From the NCBI RefSeq assembly GCF_023520895.1, contig NZ_CP026029.1, positions 6,742,832-6,806,831 of the forward strand: a DNA stretch of 64,000 bases, in the 5' to 3' direction. Origin of the DNA: Paenibacillus sp. PK3_47. GTDB taxonomy: Bacteria; Bacillota; Bacilli; Paenibacillales; Paenibacillaceae. Each line of letters starts with the position of its first letter. Position 1 is the first letter of the stretch. The notes under the pieces are model-generated. The model was not told the DNA's origin and made no database searches. It saw only the letters and a list, made by a program, of their open reading frames with translations. Positions 1 to 7,431 of the stretch are shown piece by piece. Made by a program: the position numbers and the translations under genes.

Positions 1-320
1 ACGACTGTTTGCTTTGCGGGAATGCTCCTAACTGCCTTGATCATATGATCCAGCTGATGCTCCCGGTTCAAATGCTGACCATATCTGGCATGCTCATCAA
101 ATTCCATCAGCCACAAGAGCCTATTCTGCTGTCCGGCTGCCGTTTCCAGGTTACAGATTGGCCCTACCGAAAAGCACTCATCGAATGCTAACACTTGGCA
201 GAGCTCCTGTTTGCCGGTCTTCCTGAGCGTAACTTTTAGTGAACCTGCATCTGAGAGACTGAACACAATATGGACATATCGTCTCAGTCCCTGCGGCAGG
301 CTGTTGTACAACTTCTCCAT
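1..320 (-). CDS. DUF1835 domain protein, N-terminal part (cut by window edge)
   Basis: The reading frame opens at an ATG at 318-320 and runs off the left edge, giving 106 codons. A good GGAGG-type ribosome binding site lies 5 bases upstream. After about 13 residues comes a VHIVFS strand followed by DAGSLKVTL, then a conserved F-S-V-G-P segment. This is the usual start of the DUF1835 family, which often carries a DUF3658 C-terminus outside this window. Function of the family is not established; members are cytoplasmic and common in Paenibacillus and Bacillus. The family call rests on remembered motif resemblance, not on a search. Confidence 0.7.
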   Translation of the reverse strand, partial: MEKLYNSLPQGLRRYVHIVFSLSDAGSLKVTLRKTGKQELCQVLAFDECFSVGPICNLETAAGQQNRLLWLMEFDEHARYGQHLNREHQLDHMIKAVRSIPAKQTV

Positions 321-350
321 GTGTGCCTCCTAACGCAAACTATTCCTCTT

Positions 351-378
351 ATATTACCACATATTGTAACTGGACCAA
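351..378 (-). promoter_or_regulatory. Possible promoter of the DUF1835 gene
   Basis: On the minus strand TTGGTC (373-378) and TAATAT (351-356) are separated by 16 bases, about 30 bases upstream of the start codon. The fit to a housekeeping promoter is moderate. Confidence 0.4.
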
Positions 379-409
379 CGTTAGCCCCGCTATATACTTT
401 GATAACAAA

Positions 410-436
410 AAAAGCCGCGCTATAATGGCGGCTTTT
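410..436 (-). terminator. Terminator after the lipoprotein gene
   Basis: AAAAGCCGC and GCGGCTTTT form a perfect 9-bp stem around a 9-base loop, just beyond the lipoprotein stop codon. T runs on both strands suggest it may work in both directions. Confidence 0.7.
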
Positions 437-862
437 AACGAGACTGCTGTAAATTTTTGAGAACCTGTTCCAGTCGGTCTCCATGTGATATTTCGGCTTT
501 CACAGGGGTTCTAAATTTGGAGTCCGCATAACTGCAGTACAATACCAGAAAGTTATCAGCGGAATAGCTAATCGGCGCAAGGGAGCTTACAAGCTGATTG
601 CTTTTTTCAAACTCCATCTTAGCCTCCTCTCGTTCATCCATTGTTCCGTATTCGTACACTCTGATGACTTCATCATTACTCAGCTTGCAGCTGACAGACT
701 CCACACCGTTAAGTGCATGTCCGGAGAAAAGGTGGTGATTACCATCTGCTGCTAAAGAGATTTTACGGCATCGTTAGCAGACGTATATTTTTGTTCAGAC
801 ACACAGGCACTTAGCAGAAACAGCAGCATACATGTCAGTACAACGAAAACGCCTCTTTTCAT
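435..862 (-). pseudogene. Lipoprotein gene split by a one-base frameshift
   Basis: An ATG at 860-862, with AAGGGG upstream, starts a typical lipoprotein signal peptide: MKRG, a hydrophobic stretch, then the lipobox LSAC with Cys20. This frame hits TAG at 752-754 after 36 codons. The next frame continues without interruption from there to a stop at 435 and reads SLAADG...NGVESVSCKLSND. Adding one A to the A4 run (TTTT at 761-764 on the plus strand) restores a single 142-codon frame (429 nt with stop). The intact product would be a small membrane-anchored lipoprotein of unknown function. The shift could be a real mutation or a homopolymer sequencing error. A terminator follows the stop. Confidence 0.75.
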
Positions 863-887
863 AGTAAATTCCCCTTATACTCTCCGC

Positions 888-916
888 TTGTATCCTGCAA
901 GATACTGGAATAGAAT
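888..916 (+). promoter_or_regulatory. Possible promoter of the 81-residue gene
   Basis: TTGTAT (888-893) and TAGAAT (911-916) are 17 bases apart, ending about 45 bases before the GTG start. A small inverted repeat, GTATC-6-GATAC, overlaps the -35 side and could be an operator; that is inference. Confidence 0.4.
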
Positions 917-961
917 AGGTTCAAGTAAGCAGTTACCGGAAACTTAAGGAGGCGGGGACAG

Positions 962-1207
962 GTGTCAGACTCGGGGAACGAAAAAAAGGTTTTGGCAACG
1001 GAAAAATTGTATATGGAAACAACCGGGGTTATCACAACGCCTGTGTACAAGGTCAGTAAGGAGCAGAAAGAACAAGCCGATACTCTGTCTGCCGAAAAAA
1101 TCCAAAAAGCACGCGAAGAAGCTATTCCTTCTATCCTCAAGCGTTATGAAAAGCGGCAGAAGGAGCTCCTTGGGCTTAAAGGTGACCAGGATGTTGAAGA
1201 AAACTGA
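962..1207 (+). CDS. Small charged protein of unknown function
   Basis: The 81-codon frame starts at GTG with GGAGG about 9 bases upstream. It is divergent from the broken lipoprotein gene. The protein is rich in Lys, Glu and Gln; the second half (residues 35-75) is predicted by eye to be a long helix with a Lys-Arg-rich end. It has no Cys, no signal peptide and no membrane segment. I do not recognise a family. The ribosome binding site and plausible promoter favour a real gene. Confidence 0.6.
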   Translation: MSDSGNEKKVLATEKLYMETTGVITTPVYKVSKEQKEQADTLSAEKIQKAREEAIPSILKRYEKRQKELLGLKGDQDVEEN

Positions 1208-1280
1208 TACACTCTAAGGCCTTGATGCTCCATTCTGGCGCCCATCTTGATTTTCGTTCTAACTGTAGCGTTTCGCAAAA

Positions 1281-1637
1281 TTCAACGGGACTTTTCCCGC
1301 TCATTTCGTACATCCGCCTAAATCCCCCAATTCAACGGGACTTTTCCCGTTCATTTCATCCATCCGCCTAATTCCCCCCTATTCAACGGGACTTTTCCCG
1401 TTCATTTCGCACATCCCTCTAATTTCCACTTAGCTCAAAAGCATTTGTACCTCCGATTCCGCTCCATTTCCCGATTTCCGCGGATTCAGAAGCATTTCTA
1501 CTTCTCATTTCACTCATTTCCATAATATCTGCGGATTCAAGGGTACGTTTACCTCACATTCGTCCATAAAGCCAAATTTCCACAAATTCAAAGGTACTTA
1601 TACCCTTCACTTCTGCCCATGCTACCATCTCCACTTA
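1281..1637. repeat. Degenerate 51-bp tandem repeat with hairpin core, about 7 copies
   Basis: Copies begin near 1281, 1331, 1382, 1434, 1485, 1536 and 1587, so the period is 50-52 bases. The first three copies are nearly identical over a core TTCAACGGGACTTTTCCCG, which folds as AACGGGA-CTTT-TCCCGTT, followed by TCATTTC and a CATCC-rich tail. Later copies keep the layout but change the sequence, for example AAGGGTAC...TACC and AAAGGTAC...TACCCTT, often keeping two complementary arms. There is no unique spacer of constant length between identical repeats, so it is not a CRISPR. Function unknown. Confidence 0.8.
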
Positions 1638-1710
1638 TCCCGTATCGTTGCACAAACAATGGTTATGTATAATTCAGCAGATTGATTCTCTCCGTTAAAT
1701 GAGTAATAAA

Positions 1711-1737
1711 AAAACTCCCGACAAACGTCAAGGAGTC
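1711..1737 (-). terminator. Terminator of the YolD-like gene
   Basis: On the minus strand ACTCC-TT-GAC, loop GTTT, GTC-G-GGAGT is followed by seven T residues. It lies 25 bases after the stop codon. Confidence 0.65.
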
Positions 1738-1761
1738 TTAATATAATCTTACCCGGCCGAT

Positions 1762-2013
1762 CTAGTCGCGCGGATAGTCCATTGCCATAATATCCATGAA
1801 GGTAACCTTGGTGATCTCTTCATTCAGGCTGAGATGCACCTTGCCGGTCCGCGGGTCCATTCCGACGATTGTGCCGCGTACCTGTTCTTCCTTGCCCCAA
1901 ACCGTCAACAGGACCTCGGATGCCTCCTGCATCGCTTCGGTCAGCTGATTGCCGATTTCCTCCAGTACAAATTCATCTCTTGTCGGCCGTTTGGCCACTT
2001 TTGCTTTTGCCAC
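1762..2013 (-). CDS. YolD-like family protein
   Basis: The 83-residue protein starts at GTG (2011-2013); GGAGG lies 6 bases upstream, which is why this start is preferred over longer frames. The C-terminal half has the YolD-like pattern: a beta strand VLLTVWG, then RGTIVGMDPRTGKVHLSL and a closing TFMDIMAMD. YolD-like proteins are small, often sit beside Y-family DNA polymerase genes, and are linked to the SOS response in Bacillus. No polymerase gene is next to it here. Its molecular role is not known. Confidence 0.65.
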   Translation of the reverse strand: MAKAKVAKRPTRDEFVLEEIGNQLTEAMQEASEVLLTVWGKEEQVRGTIVGMDPRTGKVHLSLNEEITKVTFMDIMAMDYPRD

Positions 2014-2328
2014 GCCATTCCTCCAATAAGTCATTAACAAGGATTCTGATGCTGCCATCGTATGAATGCTCTTCCCTATTATACCATGGACGCACTCCGC
2101 ATTGAACCGCAATCCCTGATGTTATTCCTTTTGGAAAGAATTTATTGCACAGCGTAATCCTGCCGGAAATGACTCTAAAGATGGTATCCGCTTCCGCCCG
2201 ACCGGTACGGCGCCACAAGAACCTGTACCTCTCATGACGCAGCTCCCAAATCTGTTTGCGGTCCTCCACCATTTTCCCGTAAACAGGGCTTCTATACTGA
2301 TTCCCGCCTGCAGACTCCTCCGGATAAA
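2014..2328. other. 315-bp stretch without a convincing gene
   Basis: A minus-strand frame of 99 codons (2272 to 1973) overlaps the YolD-like start in another frame and has only a weak ribosome binding site. Its first 40 residues (VEDRKQIWELRHERYRFLWRR region) look protein-like, so a decayed gene remnant is possible. I see no terminator or operator. Confidence 0.4.
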
Positions 2329-4014
2329 TTAAACCGTGTAATCCTCCAAGGAGATGCTTTGACCGTTCAAACGGGCCTGTGATTTCCCCCCAACAGCTGC
2401 ATTCCCGGCATCCGTAACTGCCAGCCGCAGCTGCTCTCCTCCTACCGTATTGTAATCCACCGCAAGCAGGTCCCCCGGTGTAAATACCGGTGTCTTGGCC
2501 GCCATGGCTGCTACAAAATCATCCAGCCCGTCTATCCCTTTTTCCACTGCCTGCTCCGGCAAAACCGCCTCTACCACTACGCCACCCGGCATTCCTTTAA
2601 CCTGTACCTCCAAATAATCCGCACGTTCGATCAGCTCATAGTCTTGTGACAGGTAAACTGCAAAATATACGTTACCTGCAAGTCCGAACAGCGCCTGATC
2701 TGCCTCACGCCAATCTCCTTTGGGAAGCACGCCAATCAGCGTATCTGCTTCTCCTTCGGGGACCGGATAGAGGGTCATCACTGTGCCTTTATGATACAGA
2801 ACTTCCATATACGGACTCTGATGCCGCGGATCGCCTTCATGATAACCTTTGCCCGGATGGAAAAAATACAGCTGGTTGGCTCCGCCATCAGGTGTCACCG
2901 GCAGGGAATACGTCCAGCGGAGCTGCTCATTGTCGAATTCTTCCACACGTTCCCACAGGCCGCCCACAGCATAATCCGCAGTAAAATATCCGTATGAATG
3001 CAGCAAAGGCTGCGGATTCGGATCATCCGGCACAACCTTTTGCGTTAGCTTCTTCACCTCTGACGGTGCAGTACGGTCCAGCGCCGTTGTCCGCGCCTGC
3101 TGAGGTACTTCATAGAACAGGAAACCCGCATATTCCGTACGCGGCATTCCGTCCGGCAGCCCAAAATCCCCGAACTGGACATAATCATTCAGCACATTTC
3201 TGTCCCCCGGAACATCATGCGGCCAGCCTCTGGAGTGAGCGCCGGCCCAGGCACCGCGGAAATAGAATGCTGCCCGTACGCTCCACAGATGGTCCAGCAT
3301 CTCCGCAAGGACAGCTTTTACCCCGCCATCCTGCTCCAGTTCCCAAGCACAGGTAAACGCCTGAACCCAATGCCAGAACCAGGGCAGACTGCCATACTCG
3401 GGCATGCCCTTCTCTCTAATATATGCAAGCGTCTTCTCCAGGCTGTCCCGCCCGTCTTCCCGCAGCTCTTCATCTTCAAAGACAGTGCCGAAAATCAGCT
3501 TCGCTGCCGTATACTTGGCCTCATGGTGACCAAACGTCACCACAGGCTTGCGGAAAAACCCGCTGCGGTATATATGGCCGATTGCTGTATGAAAGGCAAT
3601 TCTGAGGCTGGCGCTGAACTGGCTGTTGTAATGTTTGCAGAACCAGACCATCAGGCTGCCCATAATCTCCACCGGGAGCTCGTGCGGCTTGGCCTCACGC
3701 GGATTTGGTCCCAGACCGAGCGGCCAGTGTCCGTACAGCTCCGTGCCCGGCTGCCTGTTCTGCAGCAGTACCGTTTCCAGCATTACCGCTTCGGCTTTGC
3801 GTTTGGCTTCCTCCCGGCTGAAAGGCACCTCAAGCGACTCATCAGATGCGGCGGCGAAGAGATAAGAAGCATAATAGAAGTTATTGCGCACATCATCATG
3901 GAACCAGAGACCGCTGTCAAGCAGCGGCCGGCGCTCCGCTTCCAGCGCTATTCTATAGATAATTTCGTTCATGCGAGCCTGATAAGAATTCAATATATGC
4001 TTGCTGTCCCCCAC
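2329..4014 (-). CDS. Large protein of unknown function beside the kdu genes
   Basis: The 561-residue frame starts at GTG with GGAGGGG 7 bases upstream. There is no signal peptide, so it should act in the cytoplasm. The first 300 residues are rich in aromatic residues, His and Trp in long helical segments (GSLPWFWHWVQAFTCAW, WAGAHSRGWPHDVPGDRN), which resembles the alpha/alpha-toroid fold of polysaccharide lyases and unsaturated glycuronyl hydrolases. The last 250 residues look beta-rich, as in heparinase-type enzymes. It is divergent from kduI, whose substrate is an unsaturated-uronate product, so a role in uronate polysaccharide breakdown fits. I cannot assign a family; the fold statement is inference. 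Confidence 0.6.
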   Translation of the reverse strand: MGDSKHILNSYQARMNEIIYRIALEAERRPLLDSGLWFHDDVRNNFYYASYLFAAASDESLEVPFSREEAKRKAEAVMLETVLLQNRQPGTELYGHWPLGLGPNPREAKPHELPVEIMGSLMVWFCKHYNSQFSASLRIAFHTAIGHIYRSGFFRKPVVTFGHHEAKYTAAKLIFGTVFEDEELREDGRDSLEKTLAYIREKGMPEYGSLPWFWHWVQAFTCAWELEQDGGVKAVLAEMLDHLWSVRAAFYFRGAWAGAHSRGWPHDVPGDRNVLNDYVQFGDFGLPDGMPRTEYAGFLFYEVPQQARTTALDRTAPSEVKKLTQKVVPDDPNPQPLLHSYGYFTADYAVGGLWERVEEFDNEQLRWTYSLPVTPDGGANQLYFFHPGKGYHEGDPRHQSPYMEVLYHKGTVMTLYPVPEGEADTLIGVLPKGDWREADQALFGLAGNVYFAVYLSQDYELIERADYLEVQVKGMPGGVVVEAVLPEQAVEKGIDGLDDFVAAMAAKTPVFTPGDLLAVDYNTVGGEQLRLAVTDAGNAAVGGKSQARLNGQSISLEDYTV

Positions 4015-4181
4015 TTCCGTTCCCCTCCAAAAATGTTTTCTGTTGTTCTGCCTTTGCTTTCCCGCTGTACACCCGCTGTAAAATCCTTCTATCCAGCTCT
4101 ATTGTGCACGCTTTCGGTTCATATGGCAATCCATAAAAACTATAAATAAACTAAAATAAACGCACTAAAAAAGATTACCTC

Positions 4182-4210
4182 TTGCCAAATGAACGAATAT
4201 GGATTAAATT
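4182..4210 (+). promoter_or_regulatory. Promoter of the kduI operon
   Basis: TTGCCA (4182-4187) and TAAATT (4205-4210) are 17 bases apart. Downstream, between the -10 box and the ribosome binding site, ATACGA-type motifs occur twice and could be an operator for the DeoR regulator encoded in the operon; that is inference. Confidence 0.5.
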
Positions 4211-4257
4211 GAACTCATACGAACGAAAATACGACTACGAAGGAGATTGAATAATCA

Positions 4258-5091
4258 ATGGAAAGACGTTTCGCATCCCACCCCAACGAAGTTAAGCAGT
4301 TTGATACCGAGCGCCTCCGCAAAGAGTTCCACATTCCTGTTATTTTTGCGCCGGATGAACTGAAGCTTGTGCTGACACACGAAGACCGCATGATCGTGGG
4401 CGGTGCCAATCCGGTTAACGGCGAGGTTGCCCTCACTACTGATCTGAAAGAGCTTGGTGTGACTTACTTCCTGGAACGCCGTGAACTGGGTGTCATCAAT
4501 GTTGGCGGCAAAGGTTTGGTTGTGGTAGACGGCACAGAATATGAAATCGGCTTCAAAGAATGTCTGTATGTAGGACAAGGCGCCAAGGATGTTGTGTTCA
4601 AAAGCGCTGACAGCGCAAAACCGGCGAAGTTCTATCTGAATTCCGCTCCTGCCCACCAGTCTTACCCTACCACCAAAACTACGCTGGAAGAATCCGAATC
4701 CGGTGCACTGGGCGGTCTGGAGAATTCTAACGAACGTACCATTCACCGCTTTATTCATACTAACGGCGTTCAGAGTGCCCAGCTGGTTATGGGTATGACC
4801 CAACTGAAGCCGGGCAGCATGTGGAATACAATGCCGGCACACACGCATCCCCGCCGGATGGAAGCTTACTTCTATTTCGATCTTCCCGAAGACTCTGTGG
4901 TATTCCACCTGATGGGTGAGCCAACAGAAACACGCCACATCGTTATGCACAACGAGCAGGCTGTTATTTCCCCAAGCTGGTCGATCCACAGCGGCGTAGG
5001 CACTCATAACTATACATTCATCTGGAGTATGGCCGGAGACAACAAAAGATATGATGATATGGACCCCGTATCCATGAAGGAATTACAATAG
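4258..5091 (+). CDS. kduI: 5-dehydro-4-deoxy-D-glucuronate isomerase KduI
   Basis: KduI converts 5-keto-4-deoxyuronate to 3-deoxy-D-glycero-2,5-hexodiulosonate in the breakdown of pectin- and glycosaminoglycan-derived unsaturated uronates. The 277-residue length is normal. The cupin metal ligands are visible: His195 and His197 in MPAHTHPRR, Glu202 in MEAYFY, and His244 in SIHSGVGTH, matching the zinc site of E. coli KduI. AGGAG is 12 bases before the ATG, a slightly long spacing. It is the first gene of a kduI-deoR-kduD cluster. Confidence 0.95.
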   Translation: MERRFASHPNEVKQFDTERLRKEFHIPVIFAPDELKLVLTHEDRMIVGGANPVNGEVALTTDLKELGVTYFLERRELGVINVGGKGLVVVDGTEYEIGFKECLYVGQGAKDVVFKSADSAKPAKFYLNSAPAHQSYPTTKTTLEESESGALGGLENSNERTIHRFIHTNGVQSAQLVMGMTQLKPGSMWNTMPAHTHPRRMEAYFYFDLPEDSVVFHLMGEPTETRHIVMHNEQAVISPSWSIHSGVGTHNYTFIWSMAGDNKRYDDMDPVSMKELQ

Positions 5092-5126
5092 ACTTAACAA
5101 CAACTACGGAAAGATGAGGCAGCCGG

Positions 5127-5882
5127 ATGAACCCGATACGACGACACGAGATGATTATGGAAGTTATGCTGAACCAGAAGGATGTAACGGTGAATGAGCT
5201 TAGCGACAAGCTCCAGGTAACAGGAAAAACCATCCGCGAGGATCTCAGTAAGCTGGAAGAACAGGGACTTATTGTCCGTGTGCACGGCGGAGCTGTACTG
5301 GCGCAGAGCGACCAGTTTGGCATTCTGCCGTCCAAGACCCCGCTGGATAAGTATTCCGACGAGAAAACGGAGATCGCAGGGCTTGCGCTGGCCCATATCG
5401 AAGAGGAGGACATTATCGCACTGGACGGCGGAAGCACCACGCTTGAGATCGCCAGGCGGCTGGACAATATGCCTCTGACGGTAGTCACCAATGATGTTTA
5501 CATCATCAGCGAGCTGGTTCCCAAAGACAACATCCGTCTGGTCGTTCCCGGGGGTTACCGTGTCCGCAATATGCTGGCCGGTCCCGAAGCTGTCTCTTAT
5601 GTGCAAAAGCTAAATATACAAAAAGCATTTCTGTCGGCTACTGCCGTGCATATCGAGCATGGGCTGTCCATTTATACCGGTGATTTGATCGATTTCAAGC
5701 AGGCTTTGGTGTCCACTGCCCGTAAAGTGTTCGCCGCCTGCGATCACCACAAGTTCGGGCATACCGCCCTGCGCACCTTCGCTTCCCTTCAGGAAGTGGA
5801 CGTGCTGCTGACAGACAGCGGGCTTCCGCCCGGGACGGTTGAGCAGTTCCGCCGTGCCGGTGTCAACATCGAATGCGGGTAG
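5127..5882 (+). CDS. DeoR-family transcription regulator
   Basis: A 251-residue protein with an N-terminal DeoR winged helix (residues 5-60: RRHEMIMEVM, VTVNELSDKL, TGKTIREDLSKLEEQG, VRVHGGA) and a DeoR C-terminal sugar-phosphate sensor domain. The sensor contains DGGSTTLEIA, TND and the CDHHKFG segment. It lies 35 bases after kduI and 68 bases before kduD, so it is probably co-transcribed and controls the cluster in response to a uronate-derived phosphorylated intermediate. The ligand is inferred from context only. Bacillus usually controls this pathway with the LacI-type KdgR. Confidence 0.85.
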   Translation: MNPIRRHEMIMEVMLNQKDVTVNELSDKLQVTGKTIREDLSKLEEQGLIVRVHGGAVLAQSDQFGILPSKTPLDKYSDEKTEIAGLALAHIEEEDIIALDGGSTTLEIARRLDNMPLTVVTNDVYIISELVPKDNIRLVVPGGYRVRNMLAGPEAVSYVQKLNIQKAFLSATAVHIEHGLSIYTGDLIDFKQALVSTARKVFAACDHHKFGHTALRTFASLQEVDVLLTDSGLPPGTVEQFRRAGVNIECG

Positions 5883-5950
5883 TTAAATACTTTTTTTGAT
5901 AGATACTGCATCATCAATATATTTCATACGCTAAAGGAGCGAATTTCATT

Positions 5951-6706
5951 ATGTCATCATTATTCAGTCTGGCAGGTAAAACAGCAATTGTAACCGGAGC
6001 AGCGCAAGGCCTTGGACAAGGCATCGCCCTGGCATTTGCCGAAGCAGGTGCGGATGTCGTTTCCGTCTCCCTTAATACCAGTGAAGAAACAGTAACTGCA
6101 GCTCAAGCTTTCGGTGTCAAAGCACTGGGTATTGAAGCGGACCTGAGTGACCACACACAGCTGCAAAGCGTGTTCGATCAAGCGCTCCAACTCACCGGCA
6201 AAGTAGACATTCTCGTTAACTGCGCAGGTATGATCCGCCGTACTCCTGCTAAAGACCACAGCGAAAAAGACTGGTTCGATGTAATCAACCTTAACCAGAA
6301 CACAGTATTCCTGCTGTCGCAGATCGCTGGCCGCCACTTCCTGGAAAGAGGATCCGGTAAAATCATCAACATCTGCTCCATGCTCTCCTACCAAGGCGGT
6401 ATCAATGTTCCTGGTTACACTGCCAGTAAGCATGCTGTTGCCGGCTTGACCAAAGCCTTCGCTAACGAGTGGGCACAATACGGCTTGAATGTTAACGCCA
6501 TCGCTCCTGGATACATGGCCACTGAGAACACTGCACCAATCCGTGCCGACCAAAGCCGTTCCGATTCCATCCTTGACCGCATCCCTGCCGGACGCTGGGG
6601 TACTGCCGATGATGTTAAGGGACCCGCTGTATTCCTGGCATCCGAAGCTTCTGATTATCTGAACGGCCATATCCTGGCTGTTGACGGCGGATGGCTGGCA
6701 AGATAA
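5951..6706 (+). CDS. kduD: 2-dehydro-3-deoxy-D-gluconate 5-dehydrogenase KduD
   Basis: A classical short-chain dehydrogenase of 251 residues. It reduces 3-deoxy-D-glycero-2,5-hexodiulosonate, the product of KduI, to 2-keto-3-deoxygluconate using NAD(H). Visible elements are the nucleotide-binding TGAAQGLGQG, the NCAG motif, and the catalytic Ser143, Tyr156 and Lys160 (YTASK). The GGW near the end is typical of this group. AAGGAG precedes the ATG. A strong terminator follows, closing the operon; the KDG kinase and aldolase needed for the next steps are not in this window. Confidence 0.93.
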   Translation: MSSLFSLAGKTAIVTGAAQGLGQGIALAFAEAGADVVSVSLNTSEETVTAAQAFGVKALGIEADLSDHTQLQSVFDQALQLTGKVDILVNCAGMIRRTPAKDHSEKDWFDVINLNQNTVFLLSQIAGRHFLERGSGKIINICSMLSYQGGINVPGYTASKHAVAGLTKAFANEWAQYGLNVNAIAPGYMATENTAPIRADQSRSDSILDRIPAGRWGTADDVKGPAVFLASEASDYLNGHILAVDGGWLAR

Positions 6707-6737
6707 TACTTGCTGCAACCAATGATGTAAATACAAC

Positions 6738-6770
6738 GAACCCGGATGCTATGGCATCCGGGTTTCTTTT
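6738..6770 (+). terminator. Terminator of the kdu operon
   Basis: AACCCGGATGC, loop TATG, GCATCCGGGTT followed by TCTTTT: a perfect 11-bp stem 32 bases after kduD. Confidence 0.9.
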
Positions 6771-6801
6771 GGTGCTATATTGAACTGGTACCCTAGTTAG
6801 G

Positions 6802-7323
6802 TTAATCCGTAAGCTCCACGTACTCTTCCGGATGGTTACGGATATAATCTGCGATAACAGCATGGGTAACCGGACCTGTCTGCTGAAACTGTTCGTAGAA
6901 CCCGTCTATTGCCTGCCTCAGCTCCGGATCACGGTCGGGATCACTAAGGACAGCCTCTCCCCATTCCAGCCCCCGTCTGCGGTTCCTATCTTCTAAATAT
7001 TTCCGTGTATCTTCCAGCAGCGGTAACATGCCGGATGTTTCAAAGAAGCGGATTCCTTCTATTACTCGGTCCCAATATCCGGGTATGGCCAGCATATAAG
7101 AAATCCAGGCATAATATTCGTTTGCAGATTTATGGCTGTGATCATACATTACCCGAAACATGCAAAGGGACTGCTGCCCTCTGCTCAGCTGCGAGATTAC
7201 CTCCGCTTTTACTGCAGGTGACTTTCCGCGGATGAGCTCAAATGTTGGCTCCATGCACTCCCTGCCGAGTCTTTCATCGCTTAGTGTTAAAAAGTCCTCC
7301 CGGCTCATTGGCGGCAAACTCAT
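6802..7323 (-). CDS. Hypothetical cytoplasmic protein
   Basis: A 173-residue frame starting at ATG with GGGAGC about 7 bases upstream. It is convergent with kduD. The sequence is mostly helical by eye, with aromatic-rich segments (SANEYYAWISYMLAIPGYW, DGFYEQFQQTG) and no signal peptide, membrane helix or recognisable catalytic motif. I do not recognise the family; it may be a Paenibacillus-specific conserved protein. Real gene judged from length, ribosome binding site and codon use. Confidence 0.7.
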   Translation of the reverse strand: MSLPPMSREDFLTLSDERLGRECMEPTFELIRGKSPAVKAEVISQLSRGQQSLCMFRVMYDHSHKSANEYYAWISYMLAIPGYWDRVIEGIRFFETSGMLPLLEDTRKYLEDRNRRRGLEWGEAVLSDPDRDPELRQAIDGFYEQFQQTGPVTHAVIADYIRNHPEEYVELTD

Positions 7324-7431
7324 TGCACAGCTCCCTTCCCTATTTATTTGGCACTATTGACGCACGCTTCCATACAAGGCTTCCCGCCTGAATCATTCCC
7401 AGCAGCAAGAAGTGCAGCATCAGCATGCCTA

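Larger units (their letters stand above)
1208..1761. other. 554-bp gene-free stretch with tandem repeats
   Basis: No coding region with a ribosome binding site is visible on either strand. Most of the stretch is a degenerate 51-bp repeat array (1281-1637). The right end holds the terminator of the YolD-like gene. Confidence 0.6.

Noticed and set aside
1281..1637. CRISPR array
   Set aside because: The units diverge progressively over their full length and there are no unique spacers between identical repeats; no cas genes nearby.
1973..2272. 99-codon minus-strand frame upstream of the YolD-like gene
   Set aside because: Weak ribosome binding site and out-of-frame overlap with the better-supported YolD-like start; the protein-like first 40 residues could be a remnant but are not enough for a gene call.
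7345..7431. Short hydrophobic minus-strand frame of about 28-35 codons between two genes
   Set aside because: No ribosome binding site; the ATG context is poor. It may be the tail of a lost membrane protein.
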